A stretch of DNA of 8,578 nucleotides from positions 1-8,578 of the forward strand of contig NZ_WOEI01000038.1 in assembly GCF_009733925.1 (NCBI RefSeq), given 5' to 3'. The notes beneath the pieces are model-generated. The model had not been told where the DNA came from. It saw only the letters and a program-made list of their open reading frames with translations, and made no database searches. Source of the stretch: Streptobacillus canis (GTDB taxonomy: Bacteria; Fusobacteriota; Fusobacteriia; Fusobacteriales; Leptotrichiaceae). Shown here one piece after another: positions 1-6,464 of the stretch (position 1 is the first letter of the stretch; each line of letters begins with the position of its first letter). A program made the translations under genes and the position numbers.

Positions 1-1216
1 TTCCTACTGCTACTATATTTTTCCCAGATACTTTAAAGTTTGATTCTTCTTTTGTTGTATTAAATCCTAATACTATATTTCCTTCTGCTTTTGCATCTGC
101 TGTTCCTTTTAATATATGGTTATTTCCAAAAACCAAATTACTTGTTGCTGTTGTAACATTATTACTTGATCCAATTAAAATTAAATGATTTACATCTTCT
201 AATGTGTTTTTATATCCTAAAATGTTATTAAAAGTACTAAATTTATCTGAAGCTGCTTGTGTATTATTAGAATTTAATGTTAAATTCAATCTTGCTCCAC
301 TTCCAATTAATTTATTTCCAACTCCAGTTATATTTGAGAACAGAGCAAAATCAACTTTATTAGCACCCCCAGTTATCCCAACAGAGCCTAATTCTACTTC
401 ATTTGAAAACTCTCTAAATGTATCTGCAAATTCTTTTATATTACTACTTCCTCCACCAGTAAGAAAAGCATTAAATAATTTTTCAGAATTTGGAGTTAAA
501 TATGAATTTGAAACTTCATTACCTACTCCTATAATAGCAACCCCATTACTTTTACTTATTTTATTTGCAGTACCAGATACTATTGAAGCTAACCCTGCAT
601 AGTTTAATTTTTGTTCATTGCCTTCAATAGAATTTAACGTACCTGTAATTACTGAACCTAACCCTTGCGTTGCTGCAGTGGAATTACTAATAAATCCTAA
701 AATCCCTTTACCATTAACCCTAGGTCTTTTAGATATTATGTTATATGCTCCAAATATTGATGAAAAATTTCCTCTATTTATTGAATTATCTCCTACTGTT
801 GTCGTTGAAATTCTATCAAGTAAATCTGACTTACTACCTTGTGCATTCCAATCTCCAATTGCTCCTGTTATATCTCTATGCCCTATATCTATAGTTCCAA
901 CACGTGCATGCGTTTTATTTCCTATAGCTATTCCTCCACTTAATTTATCTTTTGTTCTTCCAAAAGCTACAATTTTTTCATGATTTCCTTCTGGAAAAAA
1001 TTCTGTTTTTGCACCATTTCCTATTGCAATTGAATTAGGTCCATGTGCTTCTGATGCTGGCCCAATCGCCATTGCTCCTGCACCTGATGATTTAGTATTT
1101 GTTGTAGTTATCCCTGTAACACTTGTTATATCAACATATTGAGATGCTGGGGTTCCATAAATTATATTTACCGTTAGTAAAAAAAACATCGCCTTTAATA
1201 ATTTTTTCTCCATCAT
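1..1216 (-). CDS. YadA-like trimeric autotransporter adhesin, N-terminal part (3' end outside window)
   Basis: This frame is open from a tandem ATG-ATG at 1216/1213 to the window edge, about 405 codons, so the stalk and C-terminal beta-barrel anchor are not seen. Residues 1-21 form a signal peptide: MMEKK, then a hydrophobic stretch ending near IIYG-TPAS. From about residue 45 come the degenerate YadA-head repeats of trimeric autotransporters: AMAIGPAS, SIAIGNGAKT, GGIAIGNKTH, SSIFGAYN, SIVSGTANK, GVAIIGVGNEVSNS, SNITGVGNKL, LILIGSSNNV, NIVLGFNTT. In this family such repeats fold as a trimeric left-handed beta-roll that binds host matrix or cells, and the barrel exports it across the outer membrane. 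Glycine, asparagine and serine are abundant and no cysteine is visible. Its promoter lies just outside a dead IS30 element, and its leader has an unusual SD-hairpin-AUG layout. The family call is firm; the ligand is unknown. Confidence 0.87.
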   Translation of the reverse strand, partial: MMEKKLLKAMFFLLTVNIIYGTPASQYVDITSVTGITTTNTKSSGAGAMAIGPASEAHGPNSIAIGNGAKTEFFPEGNHEKIVAFGRTKDKLSGGIAIGNKTHARVGTIDIGHRDITGAIGDWNAQGSKSDLLDRISTTTVGDNSINRGNFSSIFGAYNIISKRPRVNGKGILGFISNSTAATQGLGSVITGTLNSIEGNEQKLNYAGLASIVSGTANKISKSNGVAIIGVGNEVSNSYLTPNSEKLFNAFLTGGGSSNIKEFADTFREFSNEVELGSVGITGGANKVDFALFSNITGVGNKLIGSGARLNLTLNSNNTQAASDKFSTFNNILGYKNTLEDVNHLILIGSSNNVTTATSNLVFGNNHILKGTADAKAEGNIVLGFNTTKEESNFKVSGKNIVAVG

Positions 1217-1219
1217 TTT

Positions 1220-1250
1220 TATATAATAAATATTATTATATATCTCCTTT
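1220..1250 (-). promoter_or_regulatory. Adhesin leader: displaced Shine-Dalgarno followed by a perfect AU hairpin
   Basis: A strong Shine-Dalgarno, AAAGGAG (1250-1244), ends 27 nt before the first AUG (1216-1214), too far for normal initiation. The gap holds a perfect 10-bp inverted repeat, TATATAATAA (1242-1233) and TTATTATATA (1229-1220), with a 3-nt loop. With the hairpin folded out, the SD is 4 nt from the first AUG and 7 nt from the second. Inference: the stem helps the ribosome bridge SD and AUG. A chance AT palindrome or a DNA operator remains possible. Confidence 0.55.
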
Positions 1251-1281
1251 CATTTTTTATTATAAAATTTCTATTTTTGTA

Positions 1282-1317
1282 CTTATATAGTTTAACATAT
1301 TTATATATTTTTGTCAA
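1282..1317 (-). promoter_or_regulatory. Predicted sigma-70-type promoter of the adhesin gene
   Basis: On the minus strand there is a perfect -35 TTGACA (1317-1312), a 17-nt spacer, and a -10 TAAACT (1294-1289) preceded by TGT, an extended -10 motif. Transcription would begin near 1282, giving a leader of about 65 nt that contains the displaced Shine-Dalgarno and hairpin. The -35 box lies 27 bp outside the IS30 left inverted repeat, so the insertion left the promoter core intact. Confidence 0.55.
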
Positions 1318-1344
1318 TAAAAATATATAAATCAATTAATAACC

Positions 1345-1372
1345 CTAAATCAAAATAGTAAGTGTCCAAAAA
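1345..1372 (+). repeat. IS30 left terminal inverted repeat
   Basis: This 28-bp repeat shares the core AAAATAGTAAGT with the right end; the three mismatches are at offsets 7, 20 and 23. It was located by comparing the sequence with the reverse complement of 2341-2368. Confidence 0.85.
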
Positions 1373-1391
1373 TAACTTGAAAAAAAGTGGA

Positions 1392-1439
1392 TATACAGTA
1401 CAATCATAAACGACCAAATTCATTGAAAGGAACTGTATA
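1392..1439 (+). repeat. 8-bp inverted repeat flanking the transposase ribosome-binding site
   Basis: TATACAGT (1392-1399) and ACTGTATA (1432-1439) are perfect inverted repeats. The transposase Shine-Dalgarno (AAAGGA, 1426-1431) lies directly before the second arm, and the ATG follows at 1443. In a plus-strand RNA the pair would place the SD in the loop edge next to the stem. This could be a relict control on transposase translation, of the kind insertion sequences use to limit read-through expression. The 32-nt loop makes it weak. Confidence 0.35.
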
Positions 1440-1442
1440 CCC

Positions 1443-2348
1443 ATGACTAATAATACAATAAAAGAAAATAAAAAGTTTTTTAATGTCTGTATATAAAGAA
1501 TATAGTTATTATTTTAGGAAAATTTATAAAAACAATAAAAAGAGGAAGAATAAAGTAATTAGATACAATGTATAATAATATTTTAGTATACTCTAAGGAC
1601 ACATCTTACTCTAGGTAATAATAAGAAGAAAATTGAGCTTAAAATTGAAAATAACGAAGATTTAATTAAGGATATTGTTAAATTATTAAAATAAAAAATA
1701 CACCTTCTCCTATCGTCATTAAATTAAGTGAGAAGTAAAATATAAATTGTACTGTTCAAACACTTTACAATTACATAAATAATGTTTTTTTGAAAGTTAT
1801 GGATACAAGAAAGAGAATAATACTATAATATATAAGAACAAAGGTATTAAGAGTCATAAAAAAACTGTTACTAGATATGATGCATTAAGTATAAATAAAG
1901 GAATTGAAAGTATAGATAACAGAAAAAAATGGGTCATTGGGAAATAGATAGTGTAGTTGGACTTAGAGAAAGTTCTGAAAAATCAATAATGATTCTATCT
2001 GAAAGAAAAACTAGAGTTAATATTGTTTTTCTACTTTCTTCAAAAACAAATGAAAATATAATAAAATCAATAACATCAGATAATGGAACAAAATTTTCTA
2101 ATGTAATGAAAATAACTAATTTAGGTGTTGATTGATATTTTACATATCCCTATTGTTCTAATGAAAGAGGAAGTAATAAAAATAATAATAAGTTTATAAG
2201 AATATTTATTCCTAAAGAAATATCTATGAATTATTTAATAAAAAAAGATGTCAAAGCTATTGAAAATTTTATGAATAATTATCCTAGAAAAATTTTCAAT
2301 TCTTTAACATCCCAAAAAGTTTATGATAGTCTATTAAATCTTTTTTGA
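1443..2348 (+). pseudogene. IS30-family transposase pseudogene
   Basis: The original start is ATG 1443 with an SD at 1426-1431; it now encodes only MTNNTIKENKKFFNVCI before a stop at 1494. IS30-like pieces follow in different frames: EYSYYFRKIYKNNKKRKNK; then ENNEDLIKDIVKLLK, KNTPSPIVIKLSEK, a stop, and NINCTVQTLYNYINNV; then from 1929 the catalytic region with GHWEIDSVVG, LSERKTRVNI and SITSDNGTKF. A TGA at 2133 interrupts it, and the frame resumes with YFTYPYCSNERGSNKNN and NNYPRKIFNSLTSQ to the TGA at 2346. The N-terminal helix-turn-helix region is largely deleted. Residues between LLSSKTNENIIK and SITSDNG are also missing. The third acidic residue of the DDE triad, normally Glu in ERGSNEN, reads Lys. 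A frameshift just before 1930 separates the NRKK and GHWEID blocks. It cannot make an active enzyme. Confidence 0.88.
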
Positions 2349-2368
2349 TACTTACTATTTTAATTTAG
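2341..2368 (-). repeat. IS30 right terminal inverted repeat
   Basis: This is the reverse-complement partner of 1345-1372 with three mismatches. The last codons and TGA stop (2346-2348) of the transposase remnant lie inside it, which is common in compact insertion sequences. Confidence 0.85.
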
Positions 2369-2402
2369 AAAAATTTATTAAAATATTGTTTATTACACAT
2401 AC

Positions 2403-3080
2403 TTAGATATAGAAAACTTTTATTTCTACTCTTCTATTTTTTAAATTTGAAATATCTATATTTTCAGTTGAACGACCCTCATAACTTATTAATTCTTTAT
2501 TTATTTTTAAATTTTGAATTATAAATTCATAAACAAATTTTGCACGAATTTTAGATATTGATTGATTATACCATTCTACTCCTTGATTATCTGCATATCC
2601 TAAAATTTCAATTTTCTCTATTTTATCATTAGATATTTTTGTAAAAAAATCTAATATTTTATTTTTATTTTCATATGATAGTTTTGCACTTTTAAACCCA
2701 AAACCATCTATAATTAATATTTTTGTTTTATATTTTTTTTCAAAAATTGATTCCTCTTCTATTTTATTTTTTTCCTTAATTATATTTTCTTTATTTTTTT
2801 CTAAATTTTGAATAATTATATTTTCTAAATTATTTATTTTTTTCTGTATTTCTTTATATTCTTTTAACTGATTATTTAAATTTTCTATTTTTTCTTTTAG
2901 TTCATTAATTTCAATTATTTGATTACTTTCAGAATTAACTAACCCTGTTAACACTTCTTTCATTACTTCAATATTTTGAAATGCTCTTTCTAACCCCTTA
3001 TTTAATTCATTGATTTCATACTCATTGTTTGAAAAAGAAAAAAAAGAAAAAAAGAGATAAAAATACAATATTTTTTTCAT
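2403..3080 (-). CDS. OmpA-family outer-membrane/peptidoglycan-linking protein with coiled-coil N-terminus
   Basis: The product is 225 residues. Residues 1-17 are a signal peptide (MKKILYFYLFFSFFSFS). There is no lipobox cysteine, so it is probably not a lipoprotein. Residues about 24-112 are rich in Glu, Lys, Asn, Leu and Ile with heptad-like spacing (INELKEKIENLNNQLKEY), predicting a coiled coil. Residues about 118-225 form an OmpA C-terminal domain: GYADNQG (161-167) and YNQSISKIRAKFV (171-183) carry the Asp164 and Arg179 positions that bind diaminopimelate in this family, and NRRVEI (215-220) closes the domain. The role inferred from the family is to tether the outer membrane, or a surface complex, to peptidoglycan. 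There is no beta-barrel, so the N-terminus may trimerise or bind a partner. The signal-peptide codons contain T7 and T8 tracts. Its start codon lies 45 nt from the nearest good Shine-Dalgarno. Confidence 0.85.
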   Translation of the reverse strand: MKKILYFYLFFSFFSFSNNEYEINELNKGLERAFQNIEVMKEVLTGLVNSESNQIIEINELKEKIENLNNQLKEYKEIQKKINNLENIIIQNLEKNKENIIKEKNKIEEESIFEKKYKTKILIIDGFGFKSAKLSYENKNKILDFFTKISNDKIEKIEILGYADNQGVEWYNQSISKIRAKFVYEFIIQNLKINKELISYEGRSTENIDISNLKNRRVEIKVFYI

Positions 3081-3088
3081 TTTTTTCT

Positions 3089-3132
3089 TATATAATATAG
3101 TTCGTTATTAAACTACGTTATACATCTCCTTT
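3089..3132 (-). promoter_or_regulatory. OmpA-like gene leader: displaced Shine-Dalgarno, hairpin and mini-ORF
   Basis: AAAGGAG (3132-3126) lies 45 nt upstream of the AUG (3080-3078), and nothing SD-like is nearer. Between them the RNA can fold as 3124-3111 against 3102-3089: TAGTT/AACTA, a G-U, one C-A mismatch, TATAA/TTATA, a G-U and a U-A, with an 8-nt loop. Folding leaves 1 + 8 = 9 nt between SD and AUG. A 5-codon frame (M-Y-N-V-V-stop, 3125-3108) begins directly after the SD but too close to it for efficient initiation. The layout parallels the adhesin leader; function is inferred. Confidence 0.5.
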
Positions 3133-3305
3133 CTTTTATATTTTAATATTTCATATTTAATCACTTTTTTATTTTTAAATTTTATATCTACTTAAATTCA
3201 TTTGATATATTGTTAGTGAAACATGAAAATATCTAATATATATTATATAAATTTAAAAGGAATTATTACTAATTAAGTATAAATATTTTTTATCTTCATT
3301 TTATC
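3133..3305. other. AT-rich spacer without a gene
   Basis: This stretch lies between the end of the AGCS symporter gene and the leader of the OmpA-like gene. It has no credible reading frame. A TATAAT lies at 3247-3242 on the minus strand but no acceptable -35 box accompanies it. No GC-containing stem followed by a U-run is present, so neither a terminator for the upstream operon nor a firm promoter for the OmpA-like gene can be named. Confidence 0.5.
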
Positions 3306-4694
3306 TTAAGATTTTTCCTTTATTATTCCTTTATAATCTTCTAAATGTAAAACTTTATTTGGATTATTAAAATAGTGTTTTACCATTTTAATAACTACAG
3401 ACTGTAACATAAAGACTGCAATTAAGTTTGGTATTGCCATTAAACCATTTAAGGTATCTGTAATTGCCCATACTTCTTGTAGTCCTCCTATACCTCCAAT
3501 AAATATTATTGGTATGTATATAAGTCTATAATACAGTATATATTTTTCTCCAAAAAGGAATACTACTGCTTTTTCACCATAGAATGACCAACCAAGTATA
3601 GTTGAGAATGCAAACAGTGTAAGTCCTATAGCTACTATATATCCACCACCCGTAAATCCTTGATTGAATGCATAAGATGTAAGTTCAGACCCACTATATC
3701 CACTATTCCAACTCTTAGTAACTATTATAACTAATGCGGTTAAAGTACATATTACTATAGTATCCATAAATACTTCAAATACTCCCCACATTCCTTGCAA
3801 TACTGGATGATCCGTTTTTGCAGAAGCATGAGCTATAGGTGCTGAACCAAGACCTGCTTCATTTGTAAATACACCTCTTGCAATACCCTGTCTTACTATT
3901 TGTTTAAAAGTTACCCCTGTAAAGCCACCTATTGCAGCTTGTTTACTAAATCCCATAGTAAAAATTTGATAGAAAGCATTAGGTATTTCTTTGAAATTTA
4001 ATACTAATACCACTAATGATCCAATAATATAGAAAAGAGCCATAAACGGAACTAAAGCTTCACTAACTTTAGATATTCTTTCTATTCCCCCTAAAAGAAC
4101 TATTGCTGCTATAATCATTATTATTATACTAGTAATTTTAGGATCTACATTAAAGTTTGCACGTATTGCATTTGAAATAGAATTTGATTGTGTCATATTT
4201 CCTATACCAAAAGATGCAAGCACTGTAAATAAAGCAAATAATTTGGCAAGCCATGGTAAATTTAACCCATTTTTAATATAGTACATCGGTCCACCATTAT
4301 ATCCACCTTCTTTTTTTCTCTCTCTATATACTATAGCTAGTACTACTTCAGAAAATTTTGTTGCCATTCCAAATATTGCAGAAAGCCACATCCAAAATAT
4401 TGCACCTGGTCCTCCAGTTGCAATAGCTATTGCAACTCCAGAAATATTTCCTGTACCAACAGTTGCAGCAAGGGCTGTAGCAACTGATTGAAATGCAGTA
4501 ATCTCACCTTTTAATGTCGTATCTTTAGTAAACATTTTAAGTAAAGTATTAGATAATATTAATTTTAATTTTGAAATTTGTATCATTTTTAATCTTACAG
4601 TTAATAGTATCCCTATACCTACAAGTAAAAATAGACTTGGCCATCCCCAAACTATATTATTTATTATTTCATTAAATTTTAAAATCTTTTCCAT
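3306..4694 (-). CDS. AGCS-family sodium:alanine/glycine symporter
   Basis: The 462-residue membrane protein has the family's usual length and about 10-11 hydrophobic segments. Family signatures are intact: ALAATVGTGNISGVAIAIA (74-92, the conserved substrate and Na+ region), GGPGAIFWMW (94-103, the classic Na+/alanine symporter signature), YNGGPMYYI (132-140), GVFTNEAGLGSAPIAHASAK (274-293) and GWSFYGEKA (368-376). Characterised members import alanine or glycine with Na+; D- and L-forms can both be accepted. It is the last gene of a three-gene unit: its ATG follows the kdgT stop by 6 nt. Only a weak AAAAGAG, inside the upstream gene, serves as Shine-Dalgarno, so translation probably depends on coupling. 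No clear terminator follows. The substrate is not fixed by sequence; the family is certain. Confidence 0.93.
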   Translation of the reverse strand: MEKILKFNEIINNIVWGWPSLFLLVGIGILLTVRLKMIQISKLKLILSNTLLKMFTKDTTLKGEITAFQSVATALAATVGTGNISGVAIAIATGGPGAIFWMWLSAIFGMATKFSEVVLAIVYRERKKEGGYNGGPMYYIKNGLNLPWLAKLFALFTVLASFGIGNMTQSNSISNAIRANFNVDPKITSIIIMIIAAIVLLGGIERISKVSEALVPFMALFYIIGSLVVLVLNFKEIPNAFYQIFTMGFSKQAAIGGFTGVTFKQIVRQGIARGVFTNEAGLGSAPIAHASAKTDHPVLQGMWGVFEVFMDTIVICTLTALVIIVTKSWNSGYSGSELTSYAFNQGFTGGGYIVAIGLTLFAFSTILGWSFYGEKAVVFLFGEKYILYYRLIYIPIIFIGGIGGLQEVWAITDTLNGLMAIPNLIAVFMLQSVVIKMVKHYFNNPNKVLHLEDYKGIIKEKS

Positions 4695-4700
4695 TAAGTT

Positions 4701-5651
4701 CTATTTACTCTTTTCATTATATTTTTTTATCATTGATGTAAATACTGGTGTTAATAATGCAGTTATGATAACAGCAGCTGCAATTTGAGCAGTTGCAGCA
4801 TCTTGAAATACTGCTAAATTTGGATCTGCTTTTGCTAAAGCTTCAGGGTTAGCTATTGCACTTGCTGCAACTGAAGAAATTGATGCACCAGCAATTCCAC
4901 TTCCACCTGTTAATTTATCCATAGTAACAGTAATTATACCTACAACAAATACTGCTATTAATCCTAATAATATTCCTGGTAATCCACCTTTAAATATTTG
5001 TGATAAACTCATATTTGCTCCTAGTGCAAATCCTACAAGTACAGTAGTTGCACCTAATCCTTTAGTAAATAATTGTTTTAAAAAAGGTGAATAATTTGCA
5101 AGTAATATTCCTAAAATTAACGGTACTATTGATCCAATAATTGCAAGTGGTGATATACTTGCAAGTCCTGCTGAAGTTAAAGCTATCATCGTTACAGTTG
5201 GTCCAACACTTAATGAAGTTATTGCAACTGCTCCTCTTTCTACTTCATTTCCATAAACTGATGTAATACCAGCATATAAAGCATTATTTGCAACAGAAAT
5301 TGCTCCTATTACAGCAACAGCACTTAAACCTAAAAAATTATTATTAAATACTTTTGCAACTATTAATCCTAATACAACTGCAACTAGTACTTTAGTCAAA
5401 ATAATAACAAATCCTCTAACTATTGATTTAGGAGTAGATTTTAATGAAATTGTCCCTCCTAAAAATAGTAAAAATGCTCCAACTAATGGACCCACACCTT
5501 TTACAATAGCTGTTGTAAATGAACCTATTTGTAAAATTTGTGGAAAAAAACTATTAATTAGTGTACCTATAATTAAAGGTACAACTATCATATTCCCAGG
5601 TATTTTTGAAAAATATTTTCCAAATATTGTATCTAAATTTTTATCAGCCAT
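4701..5651 (-). CDS. kdgT: KdgT-family 2-keto-3-deoxygluconate permease
   Basis: The 316-residue integral membrane protein has about ten hydrophobic segments and aligns by eye over its length with enterobacterial KdgT: KIPGNMIVVPLIIGTL (16-31), GSFTTAIVKG (43-52), NALYAGITSVYG (123-134), SLSVGPTVTMIALTSAGLAS (146-165), FALGANMSLS (208-217) and DKLTGGSGIAGA (245-256). Family members import 2-keto-3-deoxygluconate (KDG), a product of pectin, alginate, glycosaminoglycan and uronate breakdown, by cation symport. Several positions differ from E. coli KdgT; for example the segment before LYA reads SVANNA rather than DMTNGG, so a related substrate is possible. Its ATG overlaps the end of the dehydrogenase gene by 8 nt (ATGGCTGA), which indicates translational coupling and a shared task. 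The upstream G-run (5667-5662) is a poor Shine-Dalgarno. Confidence 0.85.
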   Translation of the reverse strand: MADKNLDTIFGKYFSKIPGNMIVVPLIIGTLINSFFPQILQIGSFTTAIVKGVGPLVGAFLLFLGGTISLKSTPKSIVRGFVIILTKVLVAVVLGLIVAKVFNNNFLGLSAVAVIGAISVANNALYAGITSVYGNEVERGAVAITSLSVGPTVTMIALTSAGLASISPLAIIGSIVPLILGILLANYSPFLKQLFTKGLGATTVLVGFALGANMSLSQIFKGGLPGILLGLIAVFVVGIITVTMDKLTGGSGIAGASISSVAASAIANPEALAKADPNLAVFQDAATAQIAAAVIITALLTPVFTSMIKKYNEKSK

Positions 5652-6396
5652 CTAAAGTTATCCCCCCATCAACATCTCCTATTTCTCCTGTAACAAAGCT
5701 TGCTAAATCAGAAGCAAAGAATAATATCATTTGTGCAATTTCTCTTGGTTGCGCCTTTCTTCCAAGTGGTATCATTGATATTACTTTATTTTCTTTTTCT
5801 TTATCTTCTTTTAGAGCATTAGTCATTTCAGTTTCCGTATATGAAGGACAAACACAGTTACATGCTATACCGTATTTTCCTCCTTCTTTTGCTACTGCTT
5901 TAGTTAATCCGTTTAATCCAGCTTTTGATGAAGCATATGCTGCTGTCCCTAAAAGTCCTCCACCTAATTTTGCTGCAACTGAAGATACGTTAACTATTCT
6001 TCCACCACCATTTTCTTTAAAATGTTCAAAAATCGATGAAATTGTTGTGAAGTTAGCATTTAGATTAATACTTACCACCTTATTAAACTCAGCATCATCT
6101 AAATCATCAAATTTTTTACTACTTATTATTCCAGCACAGTTAACTAATACATCTATTTTACCAAATTTTTGAATTAATTCATTAAATACTCTTCTAATAT
6201 CATCTTGCTTTGAAAGATCTAAATATTGAAAAAATACTTTATCTTCTCCTAATTCTTTAATGGCTTTTTGAGCTGCACTTTCATTTATATCTAATATAAT
6301 AACTTTAGCTCCCCCAGAAACCATACCTTTTACAGTTTCTAATCCTATTCCATTTGCTCCACCTGTTACTATACAAGTTTTATCTGTAAATTTCAT
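5644..6396 (-). CDS. Short-chain dehydrogenase/reductase (SDR), probably sugar-acid related
   Basis: This 250-residue classical SDR has every core motif. The Rossmann dinucleotide site is TGGANGIG (11-18). LDIN (35-38) ends strand 2 with an Asp that favours NAD(H). YLDLS lies at 58-62 and VNCAG at 85-89. The catalytic tetrad is Asn111, Ser139 (in NVSS), Tyr154 and Lys158. The C-terminal part reads LGRKAQPREIAQMILFFASD and ends GDVDGGITLDG. Next to KdgT, the best guess is a 2-keto-3-deoxygluconate 5-dehydrogenase (KduD/DhuD-like) or a hexonate 5-dehydrogenase, but the sequence also resembles generic 3-oxoacyl or alcohol SDRs and the substrate cannot be read from it. The start is fixed by AAGGAGG (6407-6401), 4 nt before the ATG. 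It is the first gene of the unit and lies directly after the ribosomal-cluster terminator. Confidence 0.88.
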   Translation of the reverse strand: MKFTDKTCIVTGGANGIGLETVKGMVSGGAKVIILDINESAAQKAIKELGEDKVFFQYLDLSKQDDIRRVFNELIQKFGKIDVLVNCAGIISSKKFDDLDDAEFNKVVSINLNANFTTISSIFEHFKENGGGRIVNVSSVAAKLGGGLLGTAAYASSKAGLNGLTKAVAKEGGKYGIACNCVCPSYTETEMTNALKEDKEKENKVISMIPLGRKAQPREIAQMILFFASDLASFVTGEIGDVDGGITLDG

Positions 6397-6415
6397 GTTT
6401 CCTCCTTATTTATAT

Positions 6416-6421
6416 ATTATA
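6416..6421 (-). promoter_or_regulatory. Possible -10 element for the SDR-kdgT-AGCS unit
   Basis: A perfect TATAAT lies between the terminator U-run and the Shine-Dalgarno of the dehydrogenase. No -35 box is recognisable at the right distance, and a start site from it would fall almost on the Shine-Dalgarno (6407-6401), giving a nearly leaderless mRNA. It may be chance in AT-rich DNA, with the unit fed instead by terminator read-through. Confidence 0.2.
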
Positions 6422-6450
6422 TAAAAAGAAAAGATTAGTAAAAACTAACC
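6422..6450 (-). terminator. Rho-independent terminator after rplW
   Basis: On the minus-strand RNA, GGTTAGT (6450-6444) pairs with ACTAATC (6439-6433) around a UUUU loop. The 7-bp stem contains one G-U and is followed at once by UUUUCUUUUUA. The complementary strand has no U-run after the stem, so termination works only for transcription leaving rplW. It separates the ribosomal-protein cluster from the dehydrogenase operon. Confidence 0.85.
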
Positions 6451-6464
6451 TCTTCCCTTATTTA

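Larger units (their letters stand above)
1345..2368 (+). mobile_element. Decayed IS30-family insertion sequence with both terminal inverted repeats
   Basis: The 1024-bp element is bounded by 28-bp imperfect inverted repeats (1345-1372 and 2341-2368, 25 of 28 positions matching). Inside are the remains of one IS30-type DDE transposase gene on the plus strand. The length and single-ORF layout fit the IS30 family. No convincing short target duplication is visible at the ends. The element sits between the 3' end of the OmpA-like gene and the adhesin promoter, oriented against both. It can no longer move by itself, because the transposase carries stops, frameshifts, internal deletions and a lost catalytic residue. 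Confidence 0.85.

Noticed and set aside
204..983. Two plus-strand open frames (204-602 and 618-983)
   Set aside because: They lie opposite the adhesin frame. Their proline/leucine-rich translations are antisense images of its Gly/Asn/Ser-rich codons, with no ribosome-binding site or recognisable domain.
1690..1800. CRISPR-like or small-RNA content in the region before the transposase core
   Set aside because: There are no regular repeats or spacers; a frame translates as IS30 QTLYNYI-type sequence, so it is transposase remnant.
1929..2135. A 68-residue plus-strand small protein
   Set aside because: It is only the middle fragment of the IS30 transposase remnant; the same frame continues as transposase after the TGA at 2133, and upstream pieces lie in other frames.
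2133..2135. TGA read as tryptophan (code change)
   Set aside because: The SDR gene ends at TGA (5646-5644), and the IS fragment has other stops, frameshifts and deletions, so simple decay explains the TGA.
5606..6172. Plus-strand open frame of 188 codons
   Set aside because: It is antisense to the SDR gene, whose motifs and catalytic residues are intact on the minus strand; no initiation signal.
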